From contig JANTUC010000008.1 in NCBI GenBank assembly GCA_026873275.1, positions 1,798,001 through 1,862,000 on the forward strand: a DNA stretch of 64,000 nucleotides, written 5' to 3'. This DNA is from Pseudopithomyces maydicus (lineage: Eukaryota > Ascomycota > Dothideomycetes > Pleosporales > Didymosphaeriaceae). The position numbers and the translations under genes were made by a program. Under the pieces are notes generated by a model. It ran no database searches and was not told the origin of the DNA. It was given only the letters and a program-made list of their open reading frames with translations. Within the stretch, counting starts at the first letter, position 1, and every line of letters begins with the position of its first letter. Positions 1 to 11,500 of this stretch are shown here, piece by piece.

Positions 1-672
1 CGTCCTCGCTTCGCTTTGCCTGTAAGCACGATACGTGCGTCGCATCTTTAGTGTTTGGAAGTCACCGCAGTCCGAAGCGCGTTGGGGCGATATCAGAGAG
101 TTGCACAAAGAGGACAGAAGCAGTACAGGTAGAACGAGGAGCGATGGACGGTGGTCCAAAATTGAACCTCGGTGATTGCACACACCAACACTCCGGCGTA
201 ATGCCGAACTCGGCGGACCCGCGTCTGGCAGGTGGAAAACGTGAATATGCGGGGAATCCATGGCTGCGTAAGTGTGGCGTTGACCGTTGGACACAGCTAT
301 GATGCATTCACCCTTAGGCTTACCCCCGTATAACCCTTGTATAGAGGCATCCAACTCGGTCTTTACATCTATTGCAAGAACCAAGCCCGATCGTGTCACC
401 AAGGCCCTGAAACATACAGGATCGATTCTCCTGTTAGCATTGATCGCCTAGAGCACAGGGTCGGGGGGTTTGATGCAAGCGAGTCGGCAACGTCCAACGG
501 TAACGTCCACAACGACATCGGCTGCTTAGCGAGGCCGGGGGACGTTGAATGCTGCAGAGCCCAGACGCAGATTATTGTCCAGCTGTAAGGCAAACCTTTC
601 CGCCGTGATCGTGTTCGCTATGCCTTTTTATCTCCCCCCATCTCGTGTCCTCGGTGAGCGCGATGAACCTCC
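1..672. other. Upstream intergenic region
   Basis: No convincing gene is visible; the short open frames on both strands lack recognisable domains. The last ~100 bases before position 673 form the leader of the ABC transporter gene. Confidence 0.5.
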
Positions 673-3600
673 ATGTCTGAAATGAGCGACAACGAGAAAC
701 GGCACGTTGCGCCGGAGGCGCAAGACGACAACGCCACCGATGGCGTATCGGCTGCCCACGCCGACGAAATACGGCGGATACGGACGAACCCCTCCGTCGC
801 CTCACATGTCGAAAATACAATCTCACTGCGCGAAGTTGACCCTGTCACTGTTCAGCTGGACCATCTTTGTGTGACGGTGGACGAGTCGCCAAGTTTTTTC
901 TCAAAGTTATTGGGGAAGAATGTCAAGGCAGGGGAACGCAGTCACTCGAAGAAAATCCTCGACGATATCACGGCAGAATGTAAGAGTGGGACTTTGACTG
1001 CCATCATTGGTGGCAGTGGTAGTGGTAAAACCTCTCTTTTGAACCAGATGAGTGGTCGCATGAAGGGTAGTCGACTATCGGTATCTGGACGCACTCTATT
1101 CAACGGTAGTGAAGATGCTTCCCAAATACAGTCAGGTTTCGTCATACAACAGGACATCTTGCTCCCTACCTTGACAGTCCGGGAGACTTTGACGTATGCT
1201 GCGCAGCTTCGTCTGCCATCGTCCATCAGTTCGGAAGAGAAGAAGAGGCTGGTAGAAGAAGTCATCATGGAGCTTAGTTTAAAGGAGGCTGCGGACACCA
1301 GGATCGGAAATCACGAGCATCGCGGCTGCAGTGGCGGCGAGAAGCGGAGAGTCAGCATCGGCGTACAGCTCCTATCGAATCCGAGTCTGCTATGGCTCGA
1401 TGAGCCAACAACCGGTCTTGACTCAACAAGCGCCTACCAGATCGTCAAGACACTACAAAATCTCGCCAGGAAGGGGAGAACCGTCATTGTCACCATTCAT
1501 CAGCCTCGGTCCGAGATCTGGGGTCTGTTCGACAATATCATTCTTCTCACGAAGGGCAAGCCCGCATATGCAGGCAGTGCTGATGGATGTCTTTCATATT
1601 TCCAGAACATTGGACACGAGATGCCGCCGTTCACGAATCCCGCTGAGCATGTCATCGACATTGTGAGCGTCGACAATAGAAGCGAAGAAGCTGAAGCTGC
1701 AGCTCAACTTCGTGTTGACCGCATTACCGATGCGTGGCGAGAACACTGTTCCCAACTTCAACCCGAGAAAGAATCGAAGGATCACGCAGTTCCAGTTGAG
1801 CGTTCGTCAAAAGTTTCCAAGGGTAGAAATATATCCCTCCTGCAACAAATCCGGGTCCTGACAGCACGAACTTGGATCGTTACTCTGCGCGACCCGATGG
1901 GTATGTTTGGCAGTTTGGTCGAGGCTATCACAATGGCTGTTATAATCGGATGGATTTTCCTGCAACTCGACGGCTCCCTATCCGGCATCAGGTCTCGTCA
2001 GGGTGCCCTGTACATTGCCTCCGCAATGCAAGGCTACCTCATCCTCCTCTACGAAACCTACCGCTTGACCATCGATATCCATGTTTTCGACGAAGAATCG
2101 CGACAAGGCGTTGTTGGCATCCCGGCTTTCCTCATATCGAGAAGACTCGCTCGGTTACTAATTGAGGACATCCCCGTCCCGTTGATCTTCTCCATCATTT
2201 TTTACTTCATGGCCGGGTTTAGAAGAGACGGCGAAGTGTTCTTGACGTTTTTCAGCGTCATATTACTGGAGCAGTACATTGCGGTTTGTTTTGCGATGGT
2301 GTGTGTCGCGGTTTCGAGGAACTTTGCGGGTGTAAGTACAACAATAATTCGCGTGGTAACAATTTGGCTTACGTTGTACAGGCAAGCTTGGTCGCCAATT
2401 TGGCATACACTTTGCAATCCATGGCGTGCGGTTATTTCATCCAATCCAATACGATACCCATCTATGTTCGCTGGACCAAATGGACCGCCTACGTGTTCTA
2501 CGCTTTCGGGGCATTGGCTGCCAATGAATTCACGGGTCAGTTTTACGACTGTCCGCTTGAGGGTGGCGCATCAGACCCAGCTTGTCTAGAGTATAGGGGC
2601 GAGTTTATACTCGACTCGCTAGGTTTCCCTGGGAACTGGATCTGGCGTCCGATCATCGCGCTCCTCGGTTTCGCAATCGCCTTCTACATCGGTGCCTATC
2701 TGATACTCAAGTTTTGGGACGCCGAGCTCGCCATGGCCCGAGCGAGACCTTCGAACGTAGATGCATCTGCAGGTAAAGAGAAGATGGTAGCTCGTTCGCG
2801 GGACGAAGTACGTACCGTGACTATTCGGCTCGATGGGTATGGACTCGATTTGGAGAAGCGGCATCTTAAACGGAAAGCTACTAAGACGATTCTCAACCCA
2901 CTCACGGCTGAATTTTCACCGGGCACGATGAACGTGATCATGGGTCCATCTGGATCCGGTAAAACGACACTGCTTAATAGTATGGCTGGAAGACTACGGG
3001 ATGATTTAACGACGAGATATAAGAATTTCGGAAACATGACATTCAACGGTCTAGCCCCTTCAGGCGACGTCGTCCATGCCATTTGTTCCTTCGTCACACA
3101 AGACGACGATGCTCTTCTGGCCTCCCTCACCGTGCGCGAGACCCTCCGGTATGCTGCTGGTCTGCGTCTACCCAAATGGATGACGAAGCAAGAGAAGATG
3201 CAGAGAGCGGAAGATATTCTCTTGAAGATGGGTCTCAAAGATTGCGCAGATAACCTGATCGGCAACGATCTCATCAAGGGAATTAGCGGAGGAGAAAAAC
3301 GCCGCGTTACCATCGCCGTTCAGATTCTCACGGAACCTCGTATTCTTTTACTAGACGAGCCTTTGAGCGGTCTAGATGCCTTCACGGCTCTCTCGATCAT
3401 GGACGTGCTTCGGGGCTTAGCGAACGAAGGGCGAACACTCATCGTAACAATCCATCAGCCACGCTCCGATCTCTATGCTCACTTCGGCAATCTTCTGCTG
3501 CTAGCTCGAGGTGGCTACCCCGTGTACGCAGGCCCAGCACAAGGGATGCTTCCCCACTTCGCAAAACAGGGATACCAGTGTCCAAGACACATCAACCCAG

Positions 3601-4818
3601 CTGATTTTGCCCTGGACCTCATTACAGTGGACCTCCAACACGCTTCGCGCGAGGAAGCTAGTCGAGCCAAGGTCCGCAGCTTGATTGAGTCTTGGTCACC
3701 AGATATGTTTCCCATCACTAGGACGGGATCCATCACCACGCCGGCTGAACTTGGGAGCCTGGCGAGAGAACCTGCTTCTTTTGCTACTGCTTTTGGTATA
3801 CTGTTGCGGAGGGCGACGAAGAATTTCTTCCGTCAGCCAGATCTGCTTGCTGCGCGTATTGGGCAGGTTGCTGGCTTGGCTATCGTCCTGGCGCTTTTCT
3901 TCGCCCCGTTGAAGAATAATTACTTTGCGGTTCAGAATCGTCTTGGATTTCTGGTTGAAATTGCGCCGCTGTATTTTGTTGGTAGTAAGTTTTGCCCACG
4001 TTTTCTCATCTCTTCCTCCACCGGATATGGCTGACTGATATAACAGTGCTTAATAACATTGCCGTCTATCCGTTAGAACGCGACGTTTTTTACAGAGATT
4101 ACGCCGATCGAGTGTATAATGTCGAGGCTTTCTTCATGACCTACACCGTTCTAGAAATCCCATTCGAGATCATCAGTTGCATCCTCTTCTCCATCCTTGC
4201 CGTTCTCGCATGCGGTCTTCAACGCGACGCACCTACATTCTTCATCATCACGTACAACGCATTTTGCATCGTCAGCTGCGGCGAATCCCTCGGTATCACA
4301 TTCAACACACTCTTTACCCATACTGGCTTCAGTGTGAACTGCATGAGTGTGTTGCTGAGCGTGGCTCAAATAATGGGTAAGAACCATCCCCCTTCTTCTA
4401 TATCTCTGAAGTGCACAAGTCCTCACACTCAACAGGTGGCGTCATGTCTCTCAACATCCCCGGGTTCCTCCAGGCCTTCAACCACCTCTCGCCAATCAAA
4501 TGGGCCATGGGCAACATGGCTCCTTACACTCTCCGTGGCGTCCAATTCACATGTGATGAGTACCAAAAAATCAACGGTCGGTGTCCCATCACGACGGGAG
4601 AGGAAGCGCTCGCATTGTACAAGCTTAACAAGGACCCGGAGATGTACATCATGGCGCTGGGTATATGTACAATTGTGTACAGGCTCATCGCATACGTCAT
4701 ACTCAAGTGTGTGAAGGAGAGATGGATAGGTAGAGCATGGAGGAAGATGGGTCGTGGTGCATTGCTGAAAGAAGATTTACCACAGCACTCAGGGGCAACG
4801 GACGCGACGCTGCGGTAA
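673..4818 (+). CDS. Full-size ABCG-type ABC transporter (YOL075C-like)
   Basis: Predicted 1324-residue membrane transporter with layout NBD-TMD-NBD-TMD, the order of the ABCG/White family. I join exons 673-2331, 2382-3984, 4047-4376 and 4436-4818; the introns are 50, 62 and 59 bp with GT-AG ends, and the total is exactly 1325 codons. NBD1 has Walker A GGSGSGKTS (about residue 113), signature CSGGEKRR (about 219) and Walker B LLWLDEP; NBD2 has Walker A GPSGSGKTT (about 739), signature ISGGEKRR and Walker B LLLDEPLSGLD. Both H-loops read TIHQPRS. Hydrophobic segments follow each NBD. Both ATPase sites look complete, unlike PDR pumps whose sites are degenerate. Length and order fit the fungal group of yeast YOL075C; substrate is unknown. 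It converges on the hydrolase gene downstream. Confidence 0.93.
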
Positions 4819-5036
4819 GGACTGGAATTGCTATTTAATATGTGGAAGGTGCATCTGCATCTGCATTTTGTATTGTCGTTCGCTGGAGATACCCCATTCG
4901 TTTTCACCGTACTTATTTCCTCCTCGAATAGTCTTGCTCTGTCGTACGTAGTGCAATGTCATCACCAATATCGGGCAATCTGATTACCTCAGATGTGTTC
5001 CACCCACATCCTCCCCAATCATCTTCCGCGCCTCGT

Positions 5037-6040
5037 TCAAATGAACTTCTCCACCCCCGGCATCACCGTTCCGTTCTTCAACAATGCACTCGCATGCAGC
5101 CTTGCGGGCATGCCGTACCCAGGAAAGTACGTCTGGATCCAGGGCACAGCCTCCTCAACCGACGGCGACAAATTCCTCCAATCCCGCATCAAGTCGCTGA
5201 AGACGGCGAACAACGTCACGAGGTGCACGCCTGCAGCTTGCATGCGAGAATTGGCAGCATCGCGGTTGAGCGGAGTGGTCGTGGCGCTGGCTTCGACGTT
5301 GGCGAAGACAGAGTACCTAGGGGTATATTGTCAGTGTTCGTGTCTACAATAGGAGTGAAGGGAGGAGGGTGTGTCATGGAACATACCCTTCTTCACGGAG
5401 AGACAGGGCGAGGAATGCTGTGCATACGTCTGTTACGATGCCTCCGATGATGAACTGTTTCTTTCCCGTGGCGCGAATGGCGTCGCGGAATTCGGGGCTG
5501 TCCCATGCGCTATGAGGATGTATTAGCGTCGACCCATATACTATCCATGTCCCATATATGCATGATACTTTGTGCAGAGAAAAAAGCATCAAGAAGCCAG
5601 CATGTATGTGGCACTCACTTGATTTCTCCGTTGCGCCTCACAACCTCCACATTAGGGTACATGTCCAAAATCTCCTTCGGAATCGGGCCATTTGGTCCCT
5701 TTTCTGCGGACGTCGTGATGACGACGGGGATGTCGAAGAGCTTGCCCAGAGCAGCGTGGCCGATGATGTTTTGGAAGAAGAGCGTAGCGTCCCAGTCGCG
5801 TGCTATGGAGAAGAGGCCGACTTGGTGGTCCACGATGAGGAGGGCCTATCGATTTATTGCAACGTTAGATACGTGGTTTTGGGGAGGATAAGGATATCGG
5901 GGGGCGAGACATACAGAGTCGTTCTTGCTGATGCGCTCGAAGGGGTTCCAGTCGGAGAGGGCAGCTGGCGGCTGGGGGGCGGCGACGCAGTGGTCGTAGA
6001 GGCTGAAGGCGAGGAGAGCGACGGCGTAGTGAGGACGCAT
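5037..6040 (-). CDS. Secreted isochorismatase-like (YcaC-type) cysteine hydrolase
   Basis: Predicted 251-residue protein from four exons (6040-5915, 5845-5619, 5509-5387, 5316-5037 on the minus strand); lengths sum to 252 codons. It begins with a hydrophobic stretch (AVALLAFSLY, residues 6-15) followed by CVAAP, which reads as a signal peptide with cleavage near residue 21. The core matches the YcaC branch of the isochorismatase-like superfamily: IVDHQVG with the catalytic Asp at about residue 48, NAWDSPEF, and GIVTDVC with the nucleophile Cys at about 147. The Asp-Cys spacing (99) matches my recollection of YcaC. The substrate is not known for most such proteins. Secreted isochorismatases of some plant pathogens lower host salicylate, but nothing in the sequence proves that role here. 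Confidence 0.88.
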
Positions 6041-7122
6041 TGTGATGGTTTCCAGAGGGGACACTTGCTCGGTGGGTTTGATGTATGAGAGCACTGGTGT
6101 GGTAGTGGTAAGATAGGGATGGACGATGGCTTTATATACGTTGAAATTGGCATGCAACTGAGTAAGTTGTTTACTCATTTGTTAATCATATACTGTTTAG
6201 AGAGAAGGTAGTATTGGCATGACTATTCACTGGCTCGTTACTGGTACTACTTCGATCCGGCCCCAAGCACGCTCTAGCCGTCCGTTTCGCTCGCTTCTGC
6301 ACGTGTGAGAAGACGGACTCCTTACTTAGGCAAGCATTGCATCACAAAAAAGATGAAAAGTCGAGAGAAAATCCTTTAGAGGGTTTCAACAAACTTTCCT
6401 GTAGCTATTCAGTCGTTTCTGTTTTTTTGAAAGCATTTCCATATTCAGACAGGTGCCTGTTTCAAAAACCTCGACAGTGTGACGGGATCAACAGTGAAGT
6501 CGCAGGCGGCCGCCAGCGACCGCCGTGCATCTTTCTAGACCTATTCTGATGTACAAACCAATTTTGCTTGCTGTAGGCTGTAGCCAAGAATTTTCAAGGC
6601 TGGTAAATGCCAAGAAATGGACTAAAAGGGAAAGTGGTGAGATTTGCAAAAGGACAAGGTTCGCTTATGCCAGGAAGGGGACGGACTTACAAACAATTTA
6701 CAAATGTGTGTTGACTACAATATACTCATAGAAAATCGCAATATAATATCATGATCAAATATCAGAGGTCTTATATTCTCAGTTTGAGAGATTTTGATTA
6801 GGATGTCTCCTCACTAGGGCTTCCTAGTATTCCACAATAGCAAAAACTCCGTTACACTGCTGGTTTATTATTTGTCTATCTATTTATTTATGTAAGAAAT
6901 CTCTCGTGATACAATTTAGACCGAGTTACAAACGCCCAAAGAAACACAAAGGAGATCACATCATTAGCCCCGCTATCCCAGTCAATCGATCAATTACCGT
7001 CGTGATGATTTGGCCAGATACTTCTGACACCAGCCGATGGCAAACCACACGTTCCCGTCGTTCCACCGCTGTCATACACTGACTTGACCGTATACTGACT
7101 TAACCGTACCGTTCCTCACAGG
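6041..7122. other. AT-rich intergenic region
   Basis: No gene recognised. Two short plus-strand frames (6337-6549, 6525-6731) have no domains or conserved look. Base composition becomes visibly AT-rich here, the start of the first orphan-gene block. Confidence 0.5.
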
Positions 7123-7875
7123 TCATGTCTTGTCGCTCTTACGCTTTATGGGGAATGTTGTGGGCTTCTCGCCAGTCATGTACTCCCTCAAGTCGATCCA
7201 AAACCTCATAATTATATAGGCACTTGCTTCCTTGTCCTCGAATTCATTCCCTGACAATTTCATTTTCCATTGACGCGCGATCGGGTAGTGAATACCGGAG
7301 TCGGGAAACGGAAATGCAAAGAGCCATATGTAGTCGCATTCTGAGGGTTTGAGTTCAGCCTTGAATTCCTCGACAGTAAGATCTTCGACCTCTTCGACAA
7401 AGCTTTCGAGAATTTCCTTCTCTTCATCTTGCCAGTTGATACTCTCGATGCGTTGTGGTTCCTCGTCATTCTTATGTCCGAAATTGCTCAGGTTCACTGT
7501 GAGGCACATGTTTATCTTGGGAATGTCGTCGGGATCGCCCGGCCGCGTGCAGTCGAGAAACGTTCCAACATCTTCAATGCCGTCATATCCTTTCTCCTCA
7601 GGATTATTATCTTGCTCTTCCTCGTCACTGGAATGTGTGTAATCATCCATATCTTCATCTTTATCGTAATCATGATCGTCAATGTCGGCTGGATAATTTT
7701 CCACATTGTCAATCGTGGTCGAACCTCCCAACCGCTTTGCCATTAACTTCATACTTTCCATGACCCTCCCGATGGCGTTGTCGGGAAACTGAAAATCCTT
7801 GTAATGAGGGTTGTCATTCGTGATCTTGACCATCCATTGGCTGAACTTGATGAGCTGGGCTTTTTTTGAATCCAT
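7123..7875 (-). CDS. Orphan acidic protein P1 (candidate member of new family)
   Basis: Single-exon frame of 250 codons; I start at the ATG at 7875 because the frame upstream has no ATG. I do not recognise it. An N-terminal part (residues 1-70) is followed by a strongly acidic, disordered-looking segment (about 75-120, many Asp/Glu) and a C-terminal part with VEDLTVEEF and then a Trp about 14 residues later. That nine-residue pattern also occurs in P2, P3 and P5 nearby. No signal peptide or membrane segment. The C-terminus is basic (KRKSDKT). Function unknown; the intact 750-base frame in AT-rich DNA argues that it is a real gene. Confidence 0.65.
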   Translation of the reverse strand: MDSKKAQLIKFSQWMVKITNDNPHYKDFQFPDNAIGRVMESMKLMAKRLGGSTTIDNVENYPADIDDHDYDKDEDMDDYTHSSDEEEQDNNPEEKGYDGIEDVGTFLDCTRPGDPDDIPKINMCLTVNLSNFGHKNDEEPQRIESINWQDEEKEILESFVEEVEDLTVEEFKAELKPSECDYIWLFAFPFPDSGIHYPIARQWKMKLSGNEFEDKEASAYIIMRFWIDLREYMTGEKPTTFPIKRKSDKT

Positions 7876-8927
7876 TTGGTTCGATGCGCTGTCTGCCCAG
7901 TGCGTGCCTGAGAGATGCAAAAGAATGTGTATTGTGTGGTGCCTGAAGGTAGGGAAATTTCAGCAGCTGGAGTAAATGTCTGGCAAAATGATGTTTGAAG
8001 TGTTTGCAGGATGCTCGCGGTGAGAAGAAGGTTGCGGGCAGATTCGCTGAATTTATGCCATTGAGAAGCTGGGCCATAGCTTTGCGAGGTGACTCACTTC
8101 ACCAAATGTGACACTCAACCGAAATTTCCGTACTCGAATTGAATTCGCAAAACTGTGCTTTGTTCACTCTATGAGTGGTCTCGCATGGGCTCACGGGCCC
8201 GTCCCAGCGTATGGGGGCGCTGCGGGTGCGCTTTCTGGTCACGACGCCCACGGTTGTTCGCGGAGCTGAACCTTTCGTTGCAATGAATCCAAATTGAGTC
8301 ATAATACGATAGCGCATCAGTTACCGCTGTGCAATCATTGGCGCGGGGAATTTTCCTGGAGTGTTACCACGGCCCGTGTGAGTTTCAACCAGCCAACGAA
8401 ATTTGGTAGGTTAATCATTGTGACACTGACTCTAAAGCAGAGTGTTTCAAATTGTTTGTGTACATTGATATGATTCTGACCTCGGGCGAGCACTGGGCAG
8501 AGAGTGACTGATTGACTGATCTGTGCCTGTGTAATAGTGACGTCGATGCACGGCCTTGAGAAGCCAACTAAACGTCAATCTGGGCTACCATTGACTCATG
8601 CATTTGCTTCGATATCGGGACCTGTAGTTTTGTATCTTGTGCAATTCTTCTTTCTGAACTCTGCAACCTCCTCGTCACTACTTCCAGATGTCGCCAACTT
8701 GGACCCAGTTATCAATGTTTCCAAAGAGAGCATTAGGCAGTTCGAATTTACAACTCACTTATAAGTCTTTAGGGTTCTTGGAGTTCATGGACGCGTATTA
8801 CTAAGTCATGATTTCAGTCATTTCCAAAGAAAATCTTCAATTGATGACTAACACAGTATTAGAACCACCAATATGAAAAATGGATACTCTAAACCATTTG
8901 AGAGACCATTAGAGATACCCCGCAACA
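7876..8927. other. Intergenic region between P1 and P2
   Basis: Contains the P1 promoter and leader. Frames at 7814-8077, 8099-8317 (minus) and 8537-8764 (plus) look random. No RNA gene or mobile element seen. Confidence 0.45.
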
Positions 8928-9473
8928 TTAAATAGAATCGTCGGAAAAACGGACCGATTTTTCCCCGTACTTAACCCAGAGTTGGAATTCCATGCTATAT
9001 CCGATCTCTTTCTCGAATTGGGCTAACCAATAGCCGTCTGAAAGGACGAAGTCTCCGACTTGGAGATCATGGATCGCGTTCTGCATGTCCATGTATGCGT
9101 TGGGGCGAAGTTGAGTGTCAAATTCAAGGTCTTTTGCAATCGTTTCTTTATCTCTAACCCGGGCGTAAAGCCAGAAAGAAAGCCCTGAGTAATAGTCTTT
9201 GGAAATCTTTAGAATCTTTTTGGAATCTTTGGATGGGACTTCGATGAGGAATGGTATCCATTCCCTTGCCCCAGGGTAATAGGGTTGTCCCCTAAAATCG
9301 TCTTCTTCGATCACCACACTGTGTATTTTGAATTGACCTTTGTCGGCTGTTTCACCGAGCCGAGTATCCACAAGTATTTTAACATCAGAGAGCAATTTCT
9401 CGCAGATCTTGGGGCTTGTAGCTGCGGCTTTATCGGCGGTTTCGGGTAGTTGTTGTGCTGAAGTGCTGGCCAT
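8928..9473 (-). CDS. Orphan protein P2 (candidate member of new family)
   Basis: Single-exon frame of 181 residues starting at the ATG at 9473. Not recognised. No signal peptide. The C-terminal half reads as alternating beta-like strands: FWLYARVR, then IHDLQVGDF, SDGYWLAQF and FQLWVKYGE. The IHDLQVGDF segment followed by YW matches the pattern in P1, P3 and P5, so I infer common ancestry. Its leader holds a CT-rich repeat (see 9501-9604). Could be an intracellular lineage-specific protein; no function can be assigned. Confidence 0.68.
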   Translation of the reverse strand: MASTSAQQLPETADKAAATSPKICEKLLSDVKILVDTRLGETADKGQFKIHSVVIEEDDFRGQPYYPGAREWIPFLIEVPSKDSKKILKISKDYYSGLSFWLYARVRDKETIAKDLEFDTQLRPNAYMDMQNAIHDLQVGDFVLSDGYWLAQFEKEIGYSMEFQLWVKYGEKSVRFSDDSI

Positions 9474-9500
9474 GTTCGTGGTTTAGGGTGTAAGAGGAAG

Positions 9501-9604
9501 TGGATCTTGAAAAAGAAGACTTGTATCTTGAGTGGAAAGAAGACAAGAGAGTTGTATCTTGGATAAAGAAGAAGATTTGTATCTTGAAAGAAGAAGAAGA
9601 AGAT
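9501..9604. repeat. Degenerate tandem repeat in the P2 leader
   Basis: Three exact copies of TTGTATCTTG start at 9521, 9552 and 9577, each followed by GAAGA-rich sequence; a weaker copy starts near 9501. Read on the P2 coding strand this is a pyrimidine-rich leader (CAAGATACAA plus TCTTCT), a common style for fungal 5' untranslated regions. Confidence 0.7.
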
Positions 9605-10218
9605 TTGTAATGGAGGTTTTGTGAAGATTTCAGAAATCTGGAGATCAAGGATGAGCTGCGAAATCGAGAAATCTATACCACAACGATGGATGTCTGACTT
9701 GGCCAGTTCCCCAAGTGACTGTATGGCCTATTCAATGATTGTAGGACTCATTGAAATAGATTTCTGTAGAACTTCATTGCAAAGTCATAACCCAGCAGTA
9801 TGGGTAGCACAAGAAGCCCATAGTCATACATAATCTTGGTCTGCTGATATATTCCGATGTTGACATACTGACTGTTTGTTTAGTCAACGGCCATTGTAGC
9901 TCTAAATAAGAGCAACTGAATCAGGACATCACGGCTGTCTGATACCAACCTTGCACTTCCTCATGGCCTAAGACAGTTACTAGTAGTATGTCCCATCACT
10001 GATTCAAGCGGGCGCTGGATCGTTGACTGGTATTTAGCTCCATCACCTGCATAGCAACTTCACATTCACTCGACCCTCAAATCAACGGACCACTTCATGT
10101 GATTCAAAACAAGTCCGTCGCACATACCTTGACTACTAAGCACCATTAAAACTACTACCATCACAGTCAAGCAAAATGAGGATAAATTGGGTTAAAGTAC
10201 AGAAACCAGTATCATTTC
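9605..10218. other. Intergenic region between P2 and P3
   Basis: No gene recognised; the short plus-strand frame 9621-9833 has no features. Confidence 0.45.
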
Positions 10219-10776
10219 CTACCAGACTTCCGCTTCTTCGATGATCTTCCAGCCAGACTCATTCTCCGCCTTTTCCCAAAAGCAAAAACTGTATCTGAAT
10301 TGCACCGGCAGATACTCAATAAACTCAACTGCGGAATCGGGAGGCGAGGGAGCTAACGAGATCGGATCAGTTTCAACCAAAAGCTTACATCGCGCACTCC
10401 AAACCCCAGACTCGAAGGAGAAGTCTTCGATCTGGAACGTATCGATCTGGCGTGCTAGCTCAAGAATGAAGTTATCGCGCGGAATTGCTTTAAAAACTCC
10501 TCTCGTCTGATTCTCGGGTTGCGCGTCGATGAGAACAGTGTAGAGATTGTCGTTTGAACATTGATATGCGGTATAAGCTACCGGCGTCCAATTGTAGGCG
10601 TTGGAGGGGGCATCATCGAGAAGAGGGTTCAGGATAATTACGAATGGTATATCGCATATGGCGTCAGGTGCAAAAGCTTTGGCAACTTTCAAGTGAAATT
10701 GCGATAGAGGCGGTGGCATTGGTGGAGGGACGACTGGGGCGGTGGAAAAGAATATGTCTGTGAAAATCTCATCCAT
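10219..10776 (-). CDS. Orphan protein P3 (candidate member of new family)
   Basis: Single-exon frame of 185 residues from the ATG at 10776. Not recognised. The N-terminus is proline-rich (VVPPPMPPPLS). The middle carries IDTFQIEDF followed by SGVWSARC, which lines up with IHDLQVGDF/GYWLAQF of P2. The C-terminus ends in FRYSFCFWEK and EEAEVW, again like the closing strand of P2. No signal peptide. Two inverted copies of a dispersed repeat lie 290-725 bp upstream of the start. Confidence 0.67.
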   Translation of the reverse strand: MDEIFTDIFFSTAPVVPPPMPPPLSQFHLKVAKAFAPDAICDIPFVIILNPLLDDAPSNAYNWTPVAYTAYQCSNDNLYTVLIDAQPENQTRGVFKAIPRDNFILELARQIDTFQIEDFSFESGVWSARCKLLVETDPISLAPSPPDSAVEFIEYLPVQFRYSFCFWEKAENESGWKIIEEAEVW

Positions 10777-11066
10777 GCTGTCGATCTTTCTGGAACCGAT
10801 ATCGAAAAGAATGTAGAATAGGGTTTGAAAATGAGGGTTTGAAAGAAGATGGATGAAGGGTGGTCAACAGTTGAGGTTGAAGGTGGAAACTCGTGAATTT
10901 ATAGGCGTCGATGAGTCTTCCGTTGGAAAAGCGTAGAGATGACTGGTAGATGCATTCGCTGGTGAGGAGACTTGTTGATAAAGTAATTTAGGGCCTCTAT
11001 TGCACAGTCAACTATTGTAATGGGTAATTTGAGTACTTTTATTTGTTTTATTTTGTGTTTAAAGAA

Positions 11067-11149
11067 AGCAGCAGCAGAGCTGACTGGATGAAAACGCATA
11101 ATGGATCAAAAGCTGTCAACCCCTCATTTGACGATTGAAAACGGGCGTG
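11067..11149 (+). repeat. Dispersed inverted repeat, copy a
   Basis: Begins with a GCAGCAGCAGAG run, contains GCTGACTGGATGAAAA (11079-11094, identical to 34208-34223), then GCTGTC..CCCCTC..TTGACGATTG and ends in GCGTG. Copy b lies opposite it at 11406-11500. Confidence 0.7.
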
Positions 11150-11405
11150 AGTACTATTATATCAAGGCAAGCTCACTCTATGCCAACATTGACCAATGAT
11201 TATACCATCTACTCAAACCGTATGAAACTTTTACTGCATATTCAACATTAATAAATATTACATTGGCTATACAAGTTCATTCAACGACATTACTCATCAG
11301 TAGAGCGCCGCATATTATCCACTGTACAGTCACAAGTCTCGAATCGCCTGTTTGTTGACCACCACTGTACCCTGCAAGCCCATCCAACACCAAGAGTCAT
11401 CAGTG

Positions 11406-11500
11406 CACGCAATTTTTGATATCGTCACAAGAGGGGACGACAGCTTTATTTACAGCTTTTGTTCCAACGTTCTTATCTAACCAGCTCCTCAGCTACTCGT
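11406..11500 (-). repeat. Dispersed inverted repeat, copy b
   Basis: Read on the minus strand it gives GTAGCTGAGGAGCTGG, then GCTGTCGTCCCCTCTTGTGA, ATATCAAAAATTGCGTG. It faces copy a, so 11067-11500 has the form of a short element with ~90 bp terminal inverted repeats and a ~255 bp interior. Confidence 0.7.
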
